A stretch of 58,685 nucleotides of DNA from Sterolibacterium sp. (lineage in GTDB: Bacteria; Pseudomonadota; Gammaproteobacteria; Burkholderiales; Rhodocyclaceae). Where the stretch lies: positions 1-58,685 of the forward strand of contig JAGOSV010000010.1 of the NCBI GenBank assembly GCA_018062105.1, given 5' to 3'. Both the position numbers and the translations under genes were made by a program. The notes below the pieces were generated by a model that was not told the DNA's origin, did not search any database, and saw nothing but the letters and a program-made list of their open reading frames with translations. Of this stretch, positions 8,779 to 17,877 are shown one piece after another (the first letter of the stretch is position 1; every line of letters starts with the position of its first letter).

Positions 8779-9657
8779 TCAGGCTACCCGGTTCTTGTAA
8801 ACGTCAAACAACTCACCGCCTTCCGCAAAAAGCCGCTCACGCCATGCCTGCTCCAGGTGACGGGTGTCATGATTGCCAGGGTGAAAGTGTCGCTGAGTGA
8901 ACTCTGGCAGACGAGGCAGGATCTTTGAGACAAACCCCTTACGGCCAAATAACATGTTCAGGCCCTTGGCATTGTCCTTGATGCTGCCGAGTTTGCCATC
9001 TCGTGCCAGCATCCATGCCCAGGTGACACCGAGCATCGGCAGCAGCACGACAAGCGAGGCCGCAGTGGCCGCGACCCGTTCACTGTACCGGTTCCCGACC
9101 AGCTCATAGACGTCGTAGGCGACAGACTTGTGCTCGAGTTCTTCCAGCGCATGCCATTGCCATATCTTGATCATTTCAGGGTCGGCCAGGCCTTGAAAGT
9201 CCTTATCCTCGAGCAGCTGCTCCGCCAGAAGGGCGGTAAAGTGCTCCATGAAGGTGGTGGCTGCGAGTTTGGTGCTCGGAGGTAGCATTTCCAGAACTTT
9301 CAGACCAATTTTAACGAACCGCTCGGGTGTGCGCATGTCGAAGCCGCGCTCGGCAAGCAGTTCGTTCAGGCGTTCATGTTCGCGCCCGTGGATGGCTTCC
9401 TGACCCATAAATCCGGAAATGGCAGCACGCTGTTCCTTGTCGGTAACCCGATCTCGGAAGTGGCGCACCGAATCCATGAAGTAACGCTCGCCCGGTGGGA
9501 AAAACCCTGAAAGCATGGCGAAGAACGTGGTTGCCGTGGCATTCCCGGCATAAAAGTACTTCGGGATGCTTTGTGGGAAATTAAAATCAATGTGACGCGG
9601 CGGGATGCCCACCGAGGCACCGTTGAGGCTGTTGCTGGTTTTCGCGACTGTCGTCAT
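8779..9657 (-). CDS. PF10118-family metal-dependent protein (copy 2)
   Basis: A 292-residue paralogue of the protein at 588-1457. The same ferritin-like ligand set is visible: PPGERYF, QEAIHGREH (E-x2-H-x3-H), MEHFTALLAE and LEELEHKSVAYD. A membrane-like stretch follows (AATAASLVVLLPMLG). CGGAG precedes the ATG. It lies between an SDR and a thioesterase gene in the middle minus-strand operon, so each of the three putative TetR-controlled operons has its own copy. Function is unproven; a di-iron enzyme is inferred. Confidence 0.87.
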   Translation of the reverse strand: MTTVAKTSNSLNGASVGIPPRHIDFNFPQSIPKYFYAGNATATTFFAMLSGFFPPGERYFMDSVRHFRDRVTDKEQRAAISGFMGQEAIHGREHERLNELLAERGFDMRTPERFVKIGLKVLEMLPPSTKLAATTFMEHFTALLAEQLLEDKDFQGLADPEMIKIWQWHALEELEHKSVAYDVYELVGNRYSERVAATAASLVVLLPMLGVTWAWMLARDGKLGSIKDNAKGLNMLFGRKGFVSKILPRLPEFTQRHFHPGNHDTRHLEQAWRERLFAEGGELFDVYKNRVA

Positions 9658-9692
9658 TGCGAGACTCCGTAGTTCATAACCGAAATGAAAAG

Positions 9693-10550
9693 TTAAACAG
9701 TGGTCGCTTTTGCACCGCGACCTCTGTTCATCCGGAAAAGGGTTTCCAGAACCCGCTGATATGCGGTTGGCATGAGCCGCTGGGTGGCGTCCATCAGCAC
9801 CGCGTCAGCGCCAATCAACACGCGCCTTTGATTCTTTTGCACCCCCCGGAGGATCGCATTTGCGGCCTGTTCGGGGGTGGACATCGCAATGCGATCAAAC
9901 AAGTCGGCCACTTCATCCTGGCCACCAATACTCATGCTTCCCATCTCACCCATGCGGCTGTTACGGGCAATGTTGGTTTTGACACCGCCGGGATGGATAC
10001 AGGTGGCGCTTACACATCCGCCCTCGATATCAAGCTCTTCGCGCAACGATTCGGTGAAGCCTTTGACTGCAAACTTGGCCGCATTGTAGGCAGCCTGGGT
10101 TGGTACGCCGATGATGCCGAATATGCTGGAGATGTTGACAACATGGCCGTCGCCGGACTGCTTCAGGTGCGGAAGAAAAGCCTTGGTGCCATACACCACA
10201 CCCCAGAAGTTGATATTCATGAGCCACTCAAAGTTTTCATAGCTCATGGCTTCTACCGTTTCCCCCAGACCAACACCAGCATTGTTGATGATCAGGTTCA
10301 CCTTGCCGTGCTCTTTGACGCTATCCTCGGCGTACTGATAAACCGCAGCACGATCACCCACATCAACATGATGCACTGTTACCTTCACTGGATAGGGCCG
10401 GAGCTTCTCCAGAGTTTGCGCCAAGCCTTTGTCGTTAACATCGGAAAGTGACAAGTGACAGCCCTTTTCCGCCAGGGCAATCGCGGTGGCCTGACCGATA
10501 CCCGAGCCGGCCCCTGTGATGGCGGCGACTTTTCCAGAAAAATTTTTCAT
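9693..10550 (-). CDS. SDR-family oxidoreductase
   Basis: A classical short-chain dehydrogenase of 285 residues. The cofactor motif is TGAGSGIGQATAIALAE, followed by NNAGVGLGETVE, an active-site Ser (VNISSIFG) and YNAAK. The acidic residue after the second strand (LSDVND) suggests NAD rather than NADP. AGAGGG precedes the ATG. It lies just behind the Baeyer-Villiger-type monooxygenase gene and probably interconverts an alcohol and a ketone. A related SDR is at 21648-22475 in the same kind of neighbourhood. Confidence 0.9.
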   Translation of the reverse strand: MKNFSGKVAAITGAGSGIGQATAIALAEKGCHLSLSDVNDKGLAQTLEKLRPYPVKVTVHHVDVGDRAAVYQYAEDSVKEHGKVNLIINNAGVGLGETVEAMSYENFEWLMNINFWGVVYGTKAFLPHLKQSGDGHVVNISSIFGIIGVPTQAAYNAAKFAVKGFTESLREELDIEGGCVSATCIHPGGVKTNIARNSRMGEMGSMSIGGQDEVADLFDRIAMSTPEQAANAILRGVQKNQRRVLIGADAVLMDATQRLMPTAYQRVLETLFRMNRGRGAKATTV

Positions 10551-10577
10551 GGTATTCCCTCTTGTTAAGGCTATCGT

Positions 10578-12080
10578 TTAGGCGCCGAGCAGAGATCCGA
10601 GTATTCCCTGCTTTTTCTTCCTGAGTTTTTTGCCTTCGAAATTAAGATAACCATCTTCGAGATTGCCATATCGCAAAGCGGGAAGATCCCTCAGGTAATC
10701 ATCCAGATTCTGCCAGGGCACCTTGCTTCCCTGACGCGGCAGGCTGTCATTGGCTCGTTGAACATAGCCGGAGCGCAGATTGAGGAAGTTGTGACCGGTA
10801 CCGCAACCTTGCTCATCGATGGGAGTGACCCGGGTGGCGCCAATGTCGTGCATATGATTGAGCAAGCGGCAGACAAATTCGCAGGCAATATCGGCTTTCA
10901 GGGTCCAGGAGGCATTGGTATAGCCGAATATCAGCGCCATGTTTGGCACACCTTCCAGCATCAGTCCCTTGTACAGCAATTTGTCTGATACGTTAACTTC
11001 GCGGCCATCGACACGCAGCGTAGCACCACCAAAAAGCTGAAGGTTGAGGCCGGTCGCGGTGATCAGTACATCCGCGTCCAGGTGATTGCCGGACTTGAGT
11101 TGAACGCCGGTTTCCGTAAGCGTGTCGATATGGTCCGTGACGACGGATGCTTTACCTTCCCGGATAACCTTGAAGAGGTCTCCTTTGGGTACCGCACACA
11201 TCCGCTCTTCCCAGGGGTTGTAACTTGGCTGGAAGTGGCGCATGTCAACCTTTGGACCTAGCTGCCTGCGCGTTGCGGCCAGTAGCAGTCTGCGTATTGC
11301 TTTCGGATTGCTGAGAGACAGCCGGTAAACAGCGCGTTGAAGCAAGATGTTACGTGTGCGGGCCATTCGGTAGACCGTCATTTCCGGCAGAAAACGGCGC
11401 AAGTTCTTGGAGATCAGATCCTCTTCGGGGACGGTTGCAACGTAGGTCGGCGAACGTTGCAGCATCACTACGTGGGCGGCCTTGTCTGTCATGGCCGGCA
11501 CCAGCGTCACTGCTGTTGCTCCACTACCCATAATGACTACACGCTTGCCGCTGTAGTCATAGTTCTCGGGCCATTGCTGTGGGTGAATGACATCACCCTT
11601 GAATTTGCTCAAACCTGGTATTTCCGGCGTATAGCCCGCGTCGTACGTGTAGTATCCGGTACAGTTGAAGACGAAGCCGGCACTGAAGGTTTCTTCCTTG
11701 CCTGTTTTTTCATTCAGGGCTGTGACAGTCCAGTGACACTTCTTGCTATCCCACTCCTCTGAAATGACTTTCAAGCCGAAATGAATGTGTCGTTTGACGT
11801 CATGGTCGCATGCGGTGTCTTCAATATAGGTTCGAATGGACGGGCCGTCGGCAAGCATTTTTGTTTGCGTCCAGGGGCGAAAATTGTAGCCGAGCGTGAA
11901 CATATCGGAGTCTGATCGAATGCCTGGATAGCGAAACAGATCCCAGGTTCCGCCGATTCTTTCGCGCCGCTCGATAATGCCGAAACGCACGTTCGGGCAC
12001 TTCTTCTGAAAGTGGCAGGCTGCACCGATTCCGGACAGTCCGGCGCCGATGATCAGTACATCAAGATGTTGGTGTTCCAT
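10578..12080 (-). CDS. Flavin-dependent monooxygenase, Baeyer-Villiger type
   Basis: Inserts oxygen next to a ketone using FAD and NADPH. The FAD site is LIIGAGLSGIG at residues 8-18, and the NADPH site is MGSGATAV at about 184-191. The Baeyer-Villiger fingerprint FxGxxxHxxxWP is present as FKGDVIHPQQWP (160-171). An ATG at 12092 is in frame, but GGAG sits 6 bases before ATG 12080, so 12080 is chosen. Its start overlaps the end of the hydrolase gene by 20 bases. EthA-like enzymes are the nearest recognised group. It probably makes an ester or lactone that the neighbouring hydrolase opens. Confidence 0.9.
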   Translation of the reverse strand: MEHQHLDVLIIGAGLSGIGAACHFQKKCPNVRFGIIERRERIGGTWDLFRYPGIRSDSDMFTLGYNFRPWTQTKMLADGPSIRTYIEDTACDHDVKRHIHFGLKVISEEWDSKKCHWTVTALNEKTGKEETFSAGFVFNCTGYYTYDAGYTPEIPGLSKFKGDVIHPQQWPENYDYSGKRVVIMGSGATAVTLVPAMTDKAAHVVMLQRSPTYVATVPEEDLISKNLRRFLPEMTVYRMARTRNILLQRAVYRLSLSNPKAIRRLLLAATRRQLGPKVDMRHFQPSYNPWEERMCAVPKGDLFKVIREGKASVVTDHIDTLTETGVQLKSGNHLDADVLITATGLNLQLFGGATLRVDGREVNVSDKLLYKGLMLEGVPNMALIFGYTNASWTLKADIACEFVCRLLNHMHDIGATRVTPIDEQGCGTGHNFLNLRSGYVQRANDSLPRQGSKVPWQNLDDYLRDLPALRYGNLEDGYLNFEGKKLRKKKQGILGSLLGA

Positions 12081-13044
12081 GTAATGCTCCATGGTCGAAT
12101 GTTGTCGATGAGGCTTGGCGGCTAAGCGCGGCGTTAGACCCTTGCAGAAAGTCCAGCACTGCCTCGCTGAAGACTGTGTTCCTGTCCCCGGCTACCATAT
12201 GGCCAGCCTGATTTAGCACGACATAGTGCGCATGGGGAACCAGGTCGAGCAGCTCGCGTGCCCCTTCATCGCTGAGCACGTCGCTCTGGTATCCGCGAAT
12301 AAGTAGTAGAGGTATGGACAGCTTGCGGGCGGCACGTTCCACCCTGACTTGTTCGAACATGCCGCTGTTGGTTGCCGTAGGCAGGCGGGCGTGGTCCAGA
12401 AAGGCAGGATCCCAGTGCCAGTAAAGGCGGCCGTCATCCCTCTGGCGTAAATTCTTGCGCAACCCTGACAGGTCGCTCGGGGGAGGACGGTGCGGGTTGT
12501 AGGCGGCGATGGCATCGCGCACCTGTTCAAGGCTGTCGAATCCGTCCTGATGGCGGCGCATGAATTCGATGATGCGGCGCACACCTTGTTGCTCAAGTCG
12601 CGGTGCCACGTCGACCAGTACCAGCGCGGAACAAGGCAGCGAGGCGTTTTCGCCAAGCGCCAGCATGCTGGTAAGGCCTCCCATGGAAGCACCGACAATG
12701 ATCGGCGCCGTCGGTAGCGAGTGAATCACAGCGTTGAGGTCTGCGACCAGGCTTTCGGTGCTGTAGTCACCTTGTGCACACCAATCGCTTTCGCCGTGCC
12801 CGCGCGCATCCAGAGTGATGGCACAGTAGCCCGCTCCGGCGATAGTGCGAGCCGTATCGGCCCAGGCATGACGCGTCTGACCTCCACCGTGAAGCAGTAG
12901 CACGATGGGGGCAGTGAAGTCACCGTATTGGCTGGCTCGGAGTGCCAGACCTTTGGCGCCGACAAAAAGTCTCGGTGTCGATGGCGAAGTCGACCAATTC
13001 TTTTGCTCTGGCGAGCCTGTGGACAGGGTGCAACTGGATGTCAT
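12061..13044 (-). CDS. Alpha/beta hydrolase
   Basis: About 327 residues with the oxyanion region LLLHGGGQTRHAW, nucleophile elbow VGASMGGLTSM (Ser in GxSxG) and a C-terminal catalytic His in NQAGHMV. The frame is open back to 13110, but that would put the TTGGTTGG dyads inside the gene. ATG 13044 has GAGG at a good distance and is preferred. It is first in the middle minus-strand operon, directly before a Baeyer-Villiger-type monooxygenase, so hydrolysis of the ester or lactone product is the likely job (inference). Confidence 0.87.
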   Translation of the reverse strand: MTSSCTLSTGSPEQKNWSTSPSTPRLFVGAKGLALRASQYGDFTAPIVLLLHGGGQTRHAWADTARTIAGAGYCAITLDARGHGESDWCAQGDYSTESLVADLNAVIHSLPTAPIIVGASMGGLTSMLALGENASLPCSALVLVDVAPRLEQQGVRRIIEFMRRHQDGFDSLEQVRDAIAAYNPHRPPPSDLSGLRKNLRQRDDGRLYWHWDPAFLDHARLPTATNSGMFEQVRVERAARKLSIPLLLIRGYQSDVLSDEGARELLDLVPHAHYVVLNQAGHMVAGDRNTVFSEAVLDFLQGSNAALSRQASSTTFDHGALHGTPTS

Positions 13045-13069
13045 GGGGGCCTCTATTGTGTTTTGAGCA

Positions 13070-13098
13070 CAACCAAGCGCACTTGGTTGGCCGGCCAA
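13070..13098 (-). promoter_or_regulatory. Overlapping dyads before the hydrolase operon
   Basis: CAACCAAG-CGCA-CTTGGTTG (13070-13089) is a perfect inverted repeat. It overlaps TTGGTTGGCCGGCCAA (13083-13098), a degenerate form of the 16-bp dyad at 507 and 23451. The site lies 26-54 bases before the proposed hydrolase start. No TTGACA adjoins it, unlike the other two sites, so control here may differ. Confidence 0.6.
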
Positions 13099-13162
13099 AT
13101 AATAATTCAAGGCATGTCAGATGGCAAAGTGTTTCTACCGGGCAGGCCTATTCAGGGCATTC

Positions 13163-14302
13163 TCAGGGGCCAGGTGGCAGAGTGTCTCGTAAACTGAAGC
13201 GCTGCCTGTACTGCTCGGGCGGATGGCCGAACCAGCGTTTGAAGGCACGCCTGAAATTGGCGCTGTCGTGATAGTTCATTAATGCGGCGATGGCCTCGAT
13301 TGACAGTTTGCTGTCACACAGGTAGCTCGCTGCCTGCTGGGACAGGATGTCGTCACGAATTTGACGAAAACTGCTGTGCTCCTGTTTCAGCTTGCGTGCC
13401 AGGGTGCGTTTGTTCATGAACAGGGTGGCCGCAGCTTCTTCTTCACTGAGCGTGCCGGGGGGGCGGGACAACATCATCTTCTTGAGCCGGGTCTGATAGC
13501 TCGGTTTCTGGGTTTGAAGTTGCGCAAGCATGGCTTCGCCCTGCTGCAGGGCCAGACGATAGTTTTCATGATTGGCGGAGGCGTTCGGCTCCTGGCACAA
13601 CGTCATCGGCAGTTTGAGCGTCAACTGATTACAACCAAAGCGAATCCGCCCGGACAAATACTCGGAATAGATCGCGTGGTATTCGGGCGCCGGATGGGTA
13701 AAGCATATTTCAGCCTCATACAGAGGACGGCCGACAATGAATTCGCCGAATTCGAGCAGTACCTTGATCATCGTGTCAGCCAGGCAGCGCTGGAGGTCGG
13801 CGTCTAGCGGTACCTGGAAATCCAGCCTGCATTCCAGGTGCTCTTCAACCTGCCGTAAATGCAACTGGATAACGCTGGCGCGGGTGGGCAGGAAGGTTTG
13901 TATCGCCCGTAGCGCGCTGAGCAGATCCGGGCTGCTGGAGGCGGCAAAGCCCATCGCACCGTGGGTTGCCGGGGTCAGTCGCTTGCCAAGCATTAGTCCG
14001 AATGCCGGCTGGCCTGACAGCAACAGCGCATTACGCAGGATCCGTACCTGCTGAGCCAGCGTGAGCAGGCCGTCCTCACTCAGGAACTGTTCGACGTCAA
14101 GACCGGTGCCACGCAGTAAAACGGGCAATTGCCTGGTCGTCATGTCCAGCTCACGGGCGATAAGCCGCGAATAGTTCGACGGAATATCGGCTGCCAGATT
14201 TTGCCAACCCTCTGCCTTTTGTTTCATCGGCGCGGCCCATTGCACAGAGGATATATTGTCTTTAAATGACCCGTGAATGTCAAGAAATGACCTTGCCGTC
14301 AT
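13163..14302 (-). CDS. AraC-family transcriptional regulator
   Basis: 379 residues: an N-terminal Arabinose_bd-type ligand domain (PF12625; GLMLGKRLTPATHGAMGFA), then two C-terminal helix-turn-helix motifs (AAATLFMNKRTLARKLKQE and IAALMNYHDSANFRRAFKRW). It is divergent from the ferredoxin-CYP153 operon, as the AraC regulator of the Alcanivorax P450 operon is, so it probably activates that operon in response to alkanes or their products. The start is uncertain: no good ribosome site is seen for ATG 14302 or for the next in-frame ATG (14227). Confidence 0.9.
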   Translation of the reverse strand: MTARSFLDIHGSFKDNISSVQWAAPMKQKAEGWQNLAADIPSNYSRLIARELDMTTRQLPVLLRGTGLDVEQFLSEDGLLTLAQQVRILRNALLLSGQPAFGLMLGKRLTPATHGAMGFAASSSPDLLSALRAIQTFLPTRASVIQLHLRQVEEHLECRLDFQVPLDADLQRCLADTMIKVLLEFGEFIVGRPLYEAEICFTHPAPEYHAIYSEYLSGRIRFGCNQLTLKLPMTLCQEPNASANHENYRLALQQGEAMLAQLQTQKPSYQTRLKKMMLSRPPGTLSEEEAAATLFMNKRTLARKLKQEHSSFRQIRDDILSQQAASYLCDSKLSIEAIAALMNYHDSANFRRAFKRWFGHPPEQYRQRFSLRDTLPPGP

Positions 14303-14352
14303 ACCGGCGTGGAATCACTATCCGAGCATAAGTTATTCGCAGGAGAGAGAAG

Positions 14353-14673
14353 TTGGGCAAGATCACCTTTATTGAGCATGACAACACCGAACATGTCACA
14401 GAATTTGAGGCTGGCCCCACGCTGATGCAGATTGCCGCCGATAACGCCATTCCAGGCGTCGACGGGGATTGTGGCGGGGAGTGCGCCTGCGGCACCTGCC
14501 ACATGATCATTGCGGATGAGTGGTTCGGCAAGACCGGATCGATCGGCGACGCTGAAGAGCAGATGCTGTCTATGACCCCGGAGCGGGCTAAAACCTCGCG
14601 ACTGGGCTGTCAGGTCAAGACCACAGATGCAATGGACGGCCTCACAGTTCATTTGCCCGAATTCCAGATGTAA
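14353..14673 (+). CDS. [2Fe-2S] ferredoxin of the CYP153 system
   Basis: Passes electrons from the ferredoxin reductase at 17878 to the P450. 106 residues with the adrenodoxin/putidaredoxin cluster-binding pattern: DGDCGGECACGTCH (C-x5-C-x2-C) and the fourth Cys in RLGCQV. The start is TTG 14353, with AGGAGAG six bases upstream. The P450 gene begins 15 bases after its stop, so the two are co-transcribed and probably made in similar amounts. Confidence 0.93.
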   Translation: MGKITFIEHDNTEHVTEFEAGPTLMQIAADNAIPGVDGDCGGECACGTCHMIIADEWFGKTGSIGDAEEQMLSMTPERAKTSRLGCQVKTTDAMDGLTVHLPEFQM

Positions 14674-14688
14674 GTATTGGAGAACGCC

Positions 14689-16104
14689 ATGTCAACGAAA
14701 TCAAGCGCAATTGATGCCATCCAGACTAAGGTGATCAATGCCACATCCAAAGTGGTACCAATGCACTTGCAAATCCAGGCACTGAAGATGGTGGTGAAGG
14801 CAAAAAAGAAGATCATCGGCAGGCGGAGTCCACAGATCAAATTTGTCGAAACGCCCATTCCCGATGTCAACACGCTGGCGCTTGAGGACATCGACGTCAG
14901 CAACCCATTTTTGTACCGTCAAGACCAGTGGCGCGCCTATTTCAAGCGGCTGCGTGATGAGGCGCCGGTGCACTACCAGAAGAAAAGTCCATTCGGGCCG
15001 TTCTGGTCGATAACGCGCTATGAAGACATTCTGTTCGTGGACAAGAGTCACGAATTGTTTTCGTCCGAGCCGCAAATCATTTTGGGGGACCCGCCGGAAG
15101 GACTTTCGGTGGAAATGTTCATCGCCATGGATCCGCCTAAGCATGACGTGCAGCGCCAGGCGGTTCAGGGTGTGGTGGCGCCCAAGAATCTGAAGGAAAT
15201 GGAGGGCCTGATCCGCGAGCGCGCCGGGGACGTGCTCGACAGCTTGCCTCTGGGCGTACCCTTTGACTGGGTGCCGGCCGTGTCGAAGGAACTGACGGGG
15301 CGCATGTTGGCGTCGCTGCTGGATTTCCCTTACGAGGAACGTCACAAGCTGGTTGATTGGTCGGATGTATTGTCCGGCGCAGTATCAGCGACCGGCGGCG
15401 AGTTTACCGATGAAGACGGCATGTTCGACGCTGCTGCTGAAATGGCGAGGGCTTTCTCCAGGCTATGGCGCGACAAGGAAGCACGTCGTGCAGCCGGTGA
15501 AGAGCCCGGTTTCGATTTGATCAGTATGTTGCAGAGCAACGAAGATACAAAGGACTTGATCAATCGTCCGATGGAGTTTATCGGGAATCTGGCGCTGCTT
15601 ATCGTTGGCGGCAATGACACCACTCGCAACTCCATGAGCGGCGGTGTATTGGCTCTGAACCAGTTCCCTGAAGAATTTGCCAAGCTCAAGGCGAACCCGG
15701 AGCTGATTCCGAATATGGTCTCGGAAATCATCCGCTGGCAAACCCCGCTGGCGAAAATGCGCCGGGTCGCTACGCAGGACGTGGAGCTGCGTGGTCAGAC
15801 TATCAAGAAGGGTGATCGTGTGGTGATGTGGTACGCCTCGGGCAATCGGGACGAACGCAAGTTCGAAAATGCGGATCAGCTCATTATCGATCGCAAGGAA
15901 GCCCGTAACCATATTTCTTTTGGTTACGGCGTTCACCGTTGCATGGGCAACCGTCTGGCCGAATTGCAACTGCGCATTCTCTGGGAAGAACTGCTCAAGC
16001 GTTTTGATAACATCGAAGTCGTTGGTGAGCCGGAGCGTGTGCAGTCCAACTTCGTGCGGGGCTATTCCACGATGATGGTCAAGCTGACGGCAAAAAGTAA
16101 ATGA
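14689..16104 (+). CDS. Cytochrome P450, CYP153A-type alkane terminal hydroxylase
   Basis: Hydroxylates alkane ends (known for CYP153) with electrons from ferredoxin. The heme loop is FGYGVHRCMGNRLAEL, with the Cys ligand at residue 418. The I-helix reads LIVGGNDTTRNSMSGG and the ExxR is SEIIRWQTP. Phrases such as NTLALEDIDVSNPFLYRQ, QIILGDPPEGLSVEMFIAM and SNFVRGYS are those of CYP153A from Marinobacter and Alcanivorax. TTG 14677 is in frame, but it carries the GGAG that serves ATG 14689. The gene shares ATGA with the next one. Subfamily is recognised from memory of the sequences, not by alignment. Confidence 0.93.
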   Translation: MSTKSSAIDAIQTKVINATSKVVPMHLQIQALKMVVKAKKKIIGRRSPQIKFVETPIPDVNTLALEDIDVSNPFLYRQDQWRAYFKRLRDEAPVHYQKKSPFGPFWSITRYEDILFVDKSHELFSSEPQIILGDPPEGLSVEMFIAMDPPKHDVQRQAVQGVVAPKNLKEMEGLIRERAGDVLDSLPLGVPFDWVPAVSKELTGRMLASLLDFPYEERHKLVDWSDVLSGAVSATGGEFTDEDGMFDAAAEMARAFSRLWRDKEARRAAGEEPGFDLISMLQSNEDTKDLINRPMEFIGNLALLIVGGNDTTRNSMSGGVLALNQFPEEFAKLKANPELIPNMVSEIIRWQTPLAKMRRVATQDVELRGQTIKKGDRVVMWYASGNRDERKFENADQLIIDRKEARNHISFGYGVHRCMGNRLAELQLRILWEELLKRFDNIEVVGEPERVQSNFVRGYSTMMVKLTAKSK

Positions 16105-17756
16105 GTCGTCCGAGCGGAGTGGCGTCCGAACACTTCGATTATGTGGTGGTCGGCGCGGGCTCGGCGGGGTGTGCAGTGGCCAACCGCCTGTCTGAGAGCG
16201 GTCACTATTCGGTGCTGCTGCTCGAGGCCGGTCCGGAGAGCCGCCGCAACCCTTTCGTGAACATGCCGCTGGGTTTCCTGCAGCTGATGTTCAGCCGTCG
16301 TTTCAACTGGCAGTTCAATACCGAGCCGCAGCGTCACATGCATGACCGTTCGCTGTTCCAGCCGCGGGGCAAGATGCTTGGCGGCTCCAGTGGCATGAAC
16401 GCGCAGGTCTACATTCGTGGGCATGCCTGGGACTACGACGAATGGGCGCGGCTGGGTTGCGAGGGTTGGTCGTACGCAGATGTGTTGCCGTACTTCCGCA
16501 GATCCGAACATTTCGAGCCGAAGTTGACGCCGGGTGAGGCAGAGTTTCATGGCCAGGGTGGCCCGCTCAATGTGGCCGAGCGTCGCTATACCAATCCGCT
16601 GAGTACGGCGTTCGTCGAGGCGGCGATGCAGGCGGGGCACCGGCGCAATTTGGATTTTAACGGAAGTGAGCAGGAAGGCGCGGGCTTCTACTACGCTTAT
16701 CAGAAGGACGGCGCGCGCTGCAGTAATGCGCGCGCCTATCTCGAACCTGCCGCAGGGCGTTCCAACCTGACGGTCCGCAGTGGCGCGCACGTTACCCGTG
16801 TGTTGTTCGATGGCACCCGCGCTACCGGTGTCGAGTACCGCAGCGCGAAGGGGCTGGTGCAGGTCCGTGCCGGGCGCGAGGTTGTGCTTTGCGGCGGGGC
16901 GTTCAACTCGCCGCAACTGCTGATGCTATCCGGCATTGGTCCGCGTGAGGAACTGTCCCGGCACGGCATCGAATTGCGTCATGCGTTGGAGGGGGTTGGG
17001 CAGAACCTCCAGGATCATATCGACGTGTTCATGCGCGTCAGAGCGCGCAGCCGTCAGAGCATCTCGATGCACCCGAGCTACTGGCTCAAGGGTCTGGGGG
17101 CCCTGCTGCAATACCTGAGCGGTCGGGGCGGCGTGTTGTCGAGCAATGGCGCCGAGGCCGGCGGGTTCATCCGCTCCCGGCCAGAGGAGCCGATACCCGA
17201 CCTGCAACTGCACTTTGGGCCAATGCTGTACGCCGATCATGGGCGAGACATGAAGACCGCAATGAGCGGTTATGGCTACATAGTCATGATCTACGGGCTC
17301 AGGCCATTGTCGCGCGGCCGGATTGGTTTGCACAGTGCCGACCCGTTCGCGGCGCCGCTGATCGACCCCAATTACATGGCTGAGCCCGCCGACGTCGAGC
17401 AACTGGTTCGCGGGGTGCATCTGGTGCGAAGGATACTGGCGCAGCCGGCCTTCGCCCCGCACCACGAGGTCGAGATGTCGCCCGAGCCAGCGCTGCAGAA
17501 TGACGACGACCTGGCTGCATGGGTGCGGCGCAGCGGTGAGTCGGCATATCACCCTGTCGGCACCTGCAAGATGGGCGTCGATTCGATGGCGGTGGTCGAT
17601 TCGCGCCTGCGTGTATATGGACTGCAATGTCTGCGGGTGATTGATGCCTCCATCATGCCAACGCTGGTCGGCGGTAACACCAATCAGCCGGCGACCATGA
17701 TCGGCGAGAAGGGCGCCGCGATGATGCTTGAGGATGCCGAGACCTCCGGCGGCTGA
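16101..17756 (+). CDS. GMC-family alcohol dehydrogenase (AlkJ-like)
   Basis: Oxidises the alcohol made by the P450 to the aldehyde; an AlkJ-type GMC enzyme stands at this place in the Alcanivorax CYP153 operon. 551 residues: FAD motif VVVGAGSAGCAVANRLSE, GMC signatures RGKMLGGSSGMNAQVYIRG and CGGAFNSPQLLMLSGIG, catalytic region YHPVGTCKMG and GGNTNQPATMIGEKGA. The start shares ATGA with the P450 stop. Base composition is noticeably more GC-rich than in the copy at 6569-8173, which points to separate origins of the two paralogues. Confidence 0.93.
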   Translation: MSRPSGVASEHFDYVVVGAGSAGCAVANRLSESGHYSVLLLEAGPESRRNPFVNMPLGFLQLMFSRRFNWQFNTEPQRHMHDRSLFQPRGKMLGGSSGMNAQVYIRGHAWDYDEWARLGCEGWSYADVLPYFRRSEHFEPKLTPGEAEFHGQGGPLNVAERRYTNPLSTAFVEAAMQAGHRRNLDFNGSEQEGAGFYYAYQKDGARCSNARAYLEPAAGRSNLTVRSGAHVTRVLFDGTRATGVEYRSAKGLVQVRAGREVVLCGGAFNSPQLLMLSGIGPREELSRHGIELRHALEGVGQNLQDHIDVFMRVRARSRQSISMHPSYWLKGLGALLQYLSGRGGVLSSNGAEAGGFIRSRPEEPIPDLQLHFGPMLYADHGRDMKTAMSGYGYIVMIYGLRPLSRGRIGLHSADPFAAPLIDPNYMAEPADVEQLVRGVHLVRRILAQPAFAPHHEVEMSPEPALQNDDDLAAWVRRSGESAYHPVGTCKMGVDSMAVVDSRLRVYGLQCLRVIDASIMPTLVGGNTNQPATMIGEKGAAMMLEDAETSGG

Positions 17757-17759
17757 GAG

Positions 17760-17866
17760 CCGCGTGCGGGGTGTCGCGGGGCGCGGTTGACATCACCGTG
17801 CCAGCCGACCTTGTGCTCGTCTCGGTTGGCATTTTCCTGAACAATCCGATCCCAAGGCACAGCTAA
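17760..17866 (+). pseudogene. Fragment of a second ferredoxin reductase
   Basis: Translation gives RVRGVAG in one frame and then DITVPADLVLVSVGIFLN followed by NPIPRHS and a stop in another. This matches the stretch before the second dinucleotide motif in reductases of this family, as in RVAGVMLANGGTLPADIVLV of the intact gene at 17878. It is too short to function. It suggests that the reductase originally in this place was deleted and that the present one was joined on, or that a tandem copy decayed. Confidence 0.6.
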
Positions 17867-17877
17867 AGAGAGAGGCT

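Noticed and set aside
13044-13110. Longer start of the alpha/beta hydrolase at 13110
   Set aside because: It would place the operator dyads inside the coding sequence and lacks a ribosome site; ATG 13044 has one.
16062-17627. Long open frames on the strand opposite the GMC gene
   Set aside because: They follow from the GC-rich codon use of the real gene; no family motifs, ribosome sites or start signals were seen.
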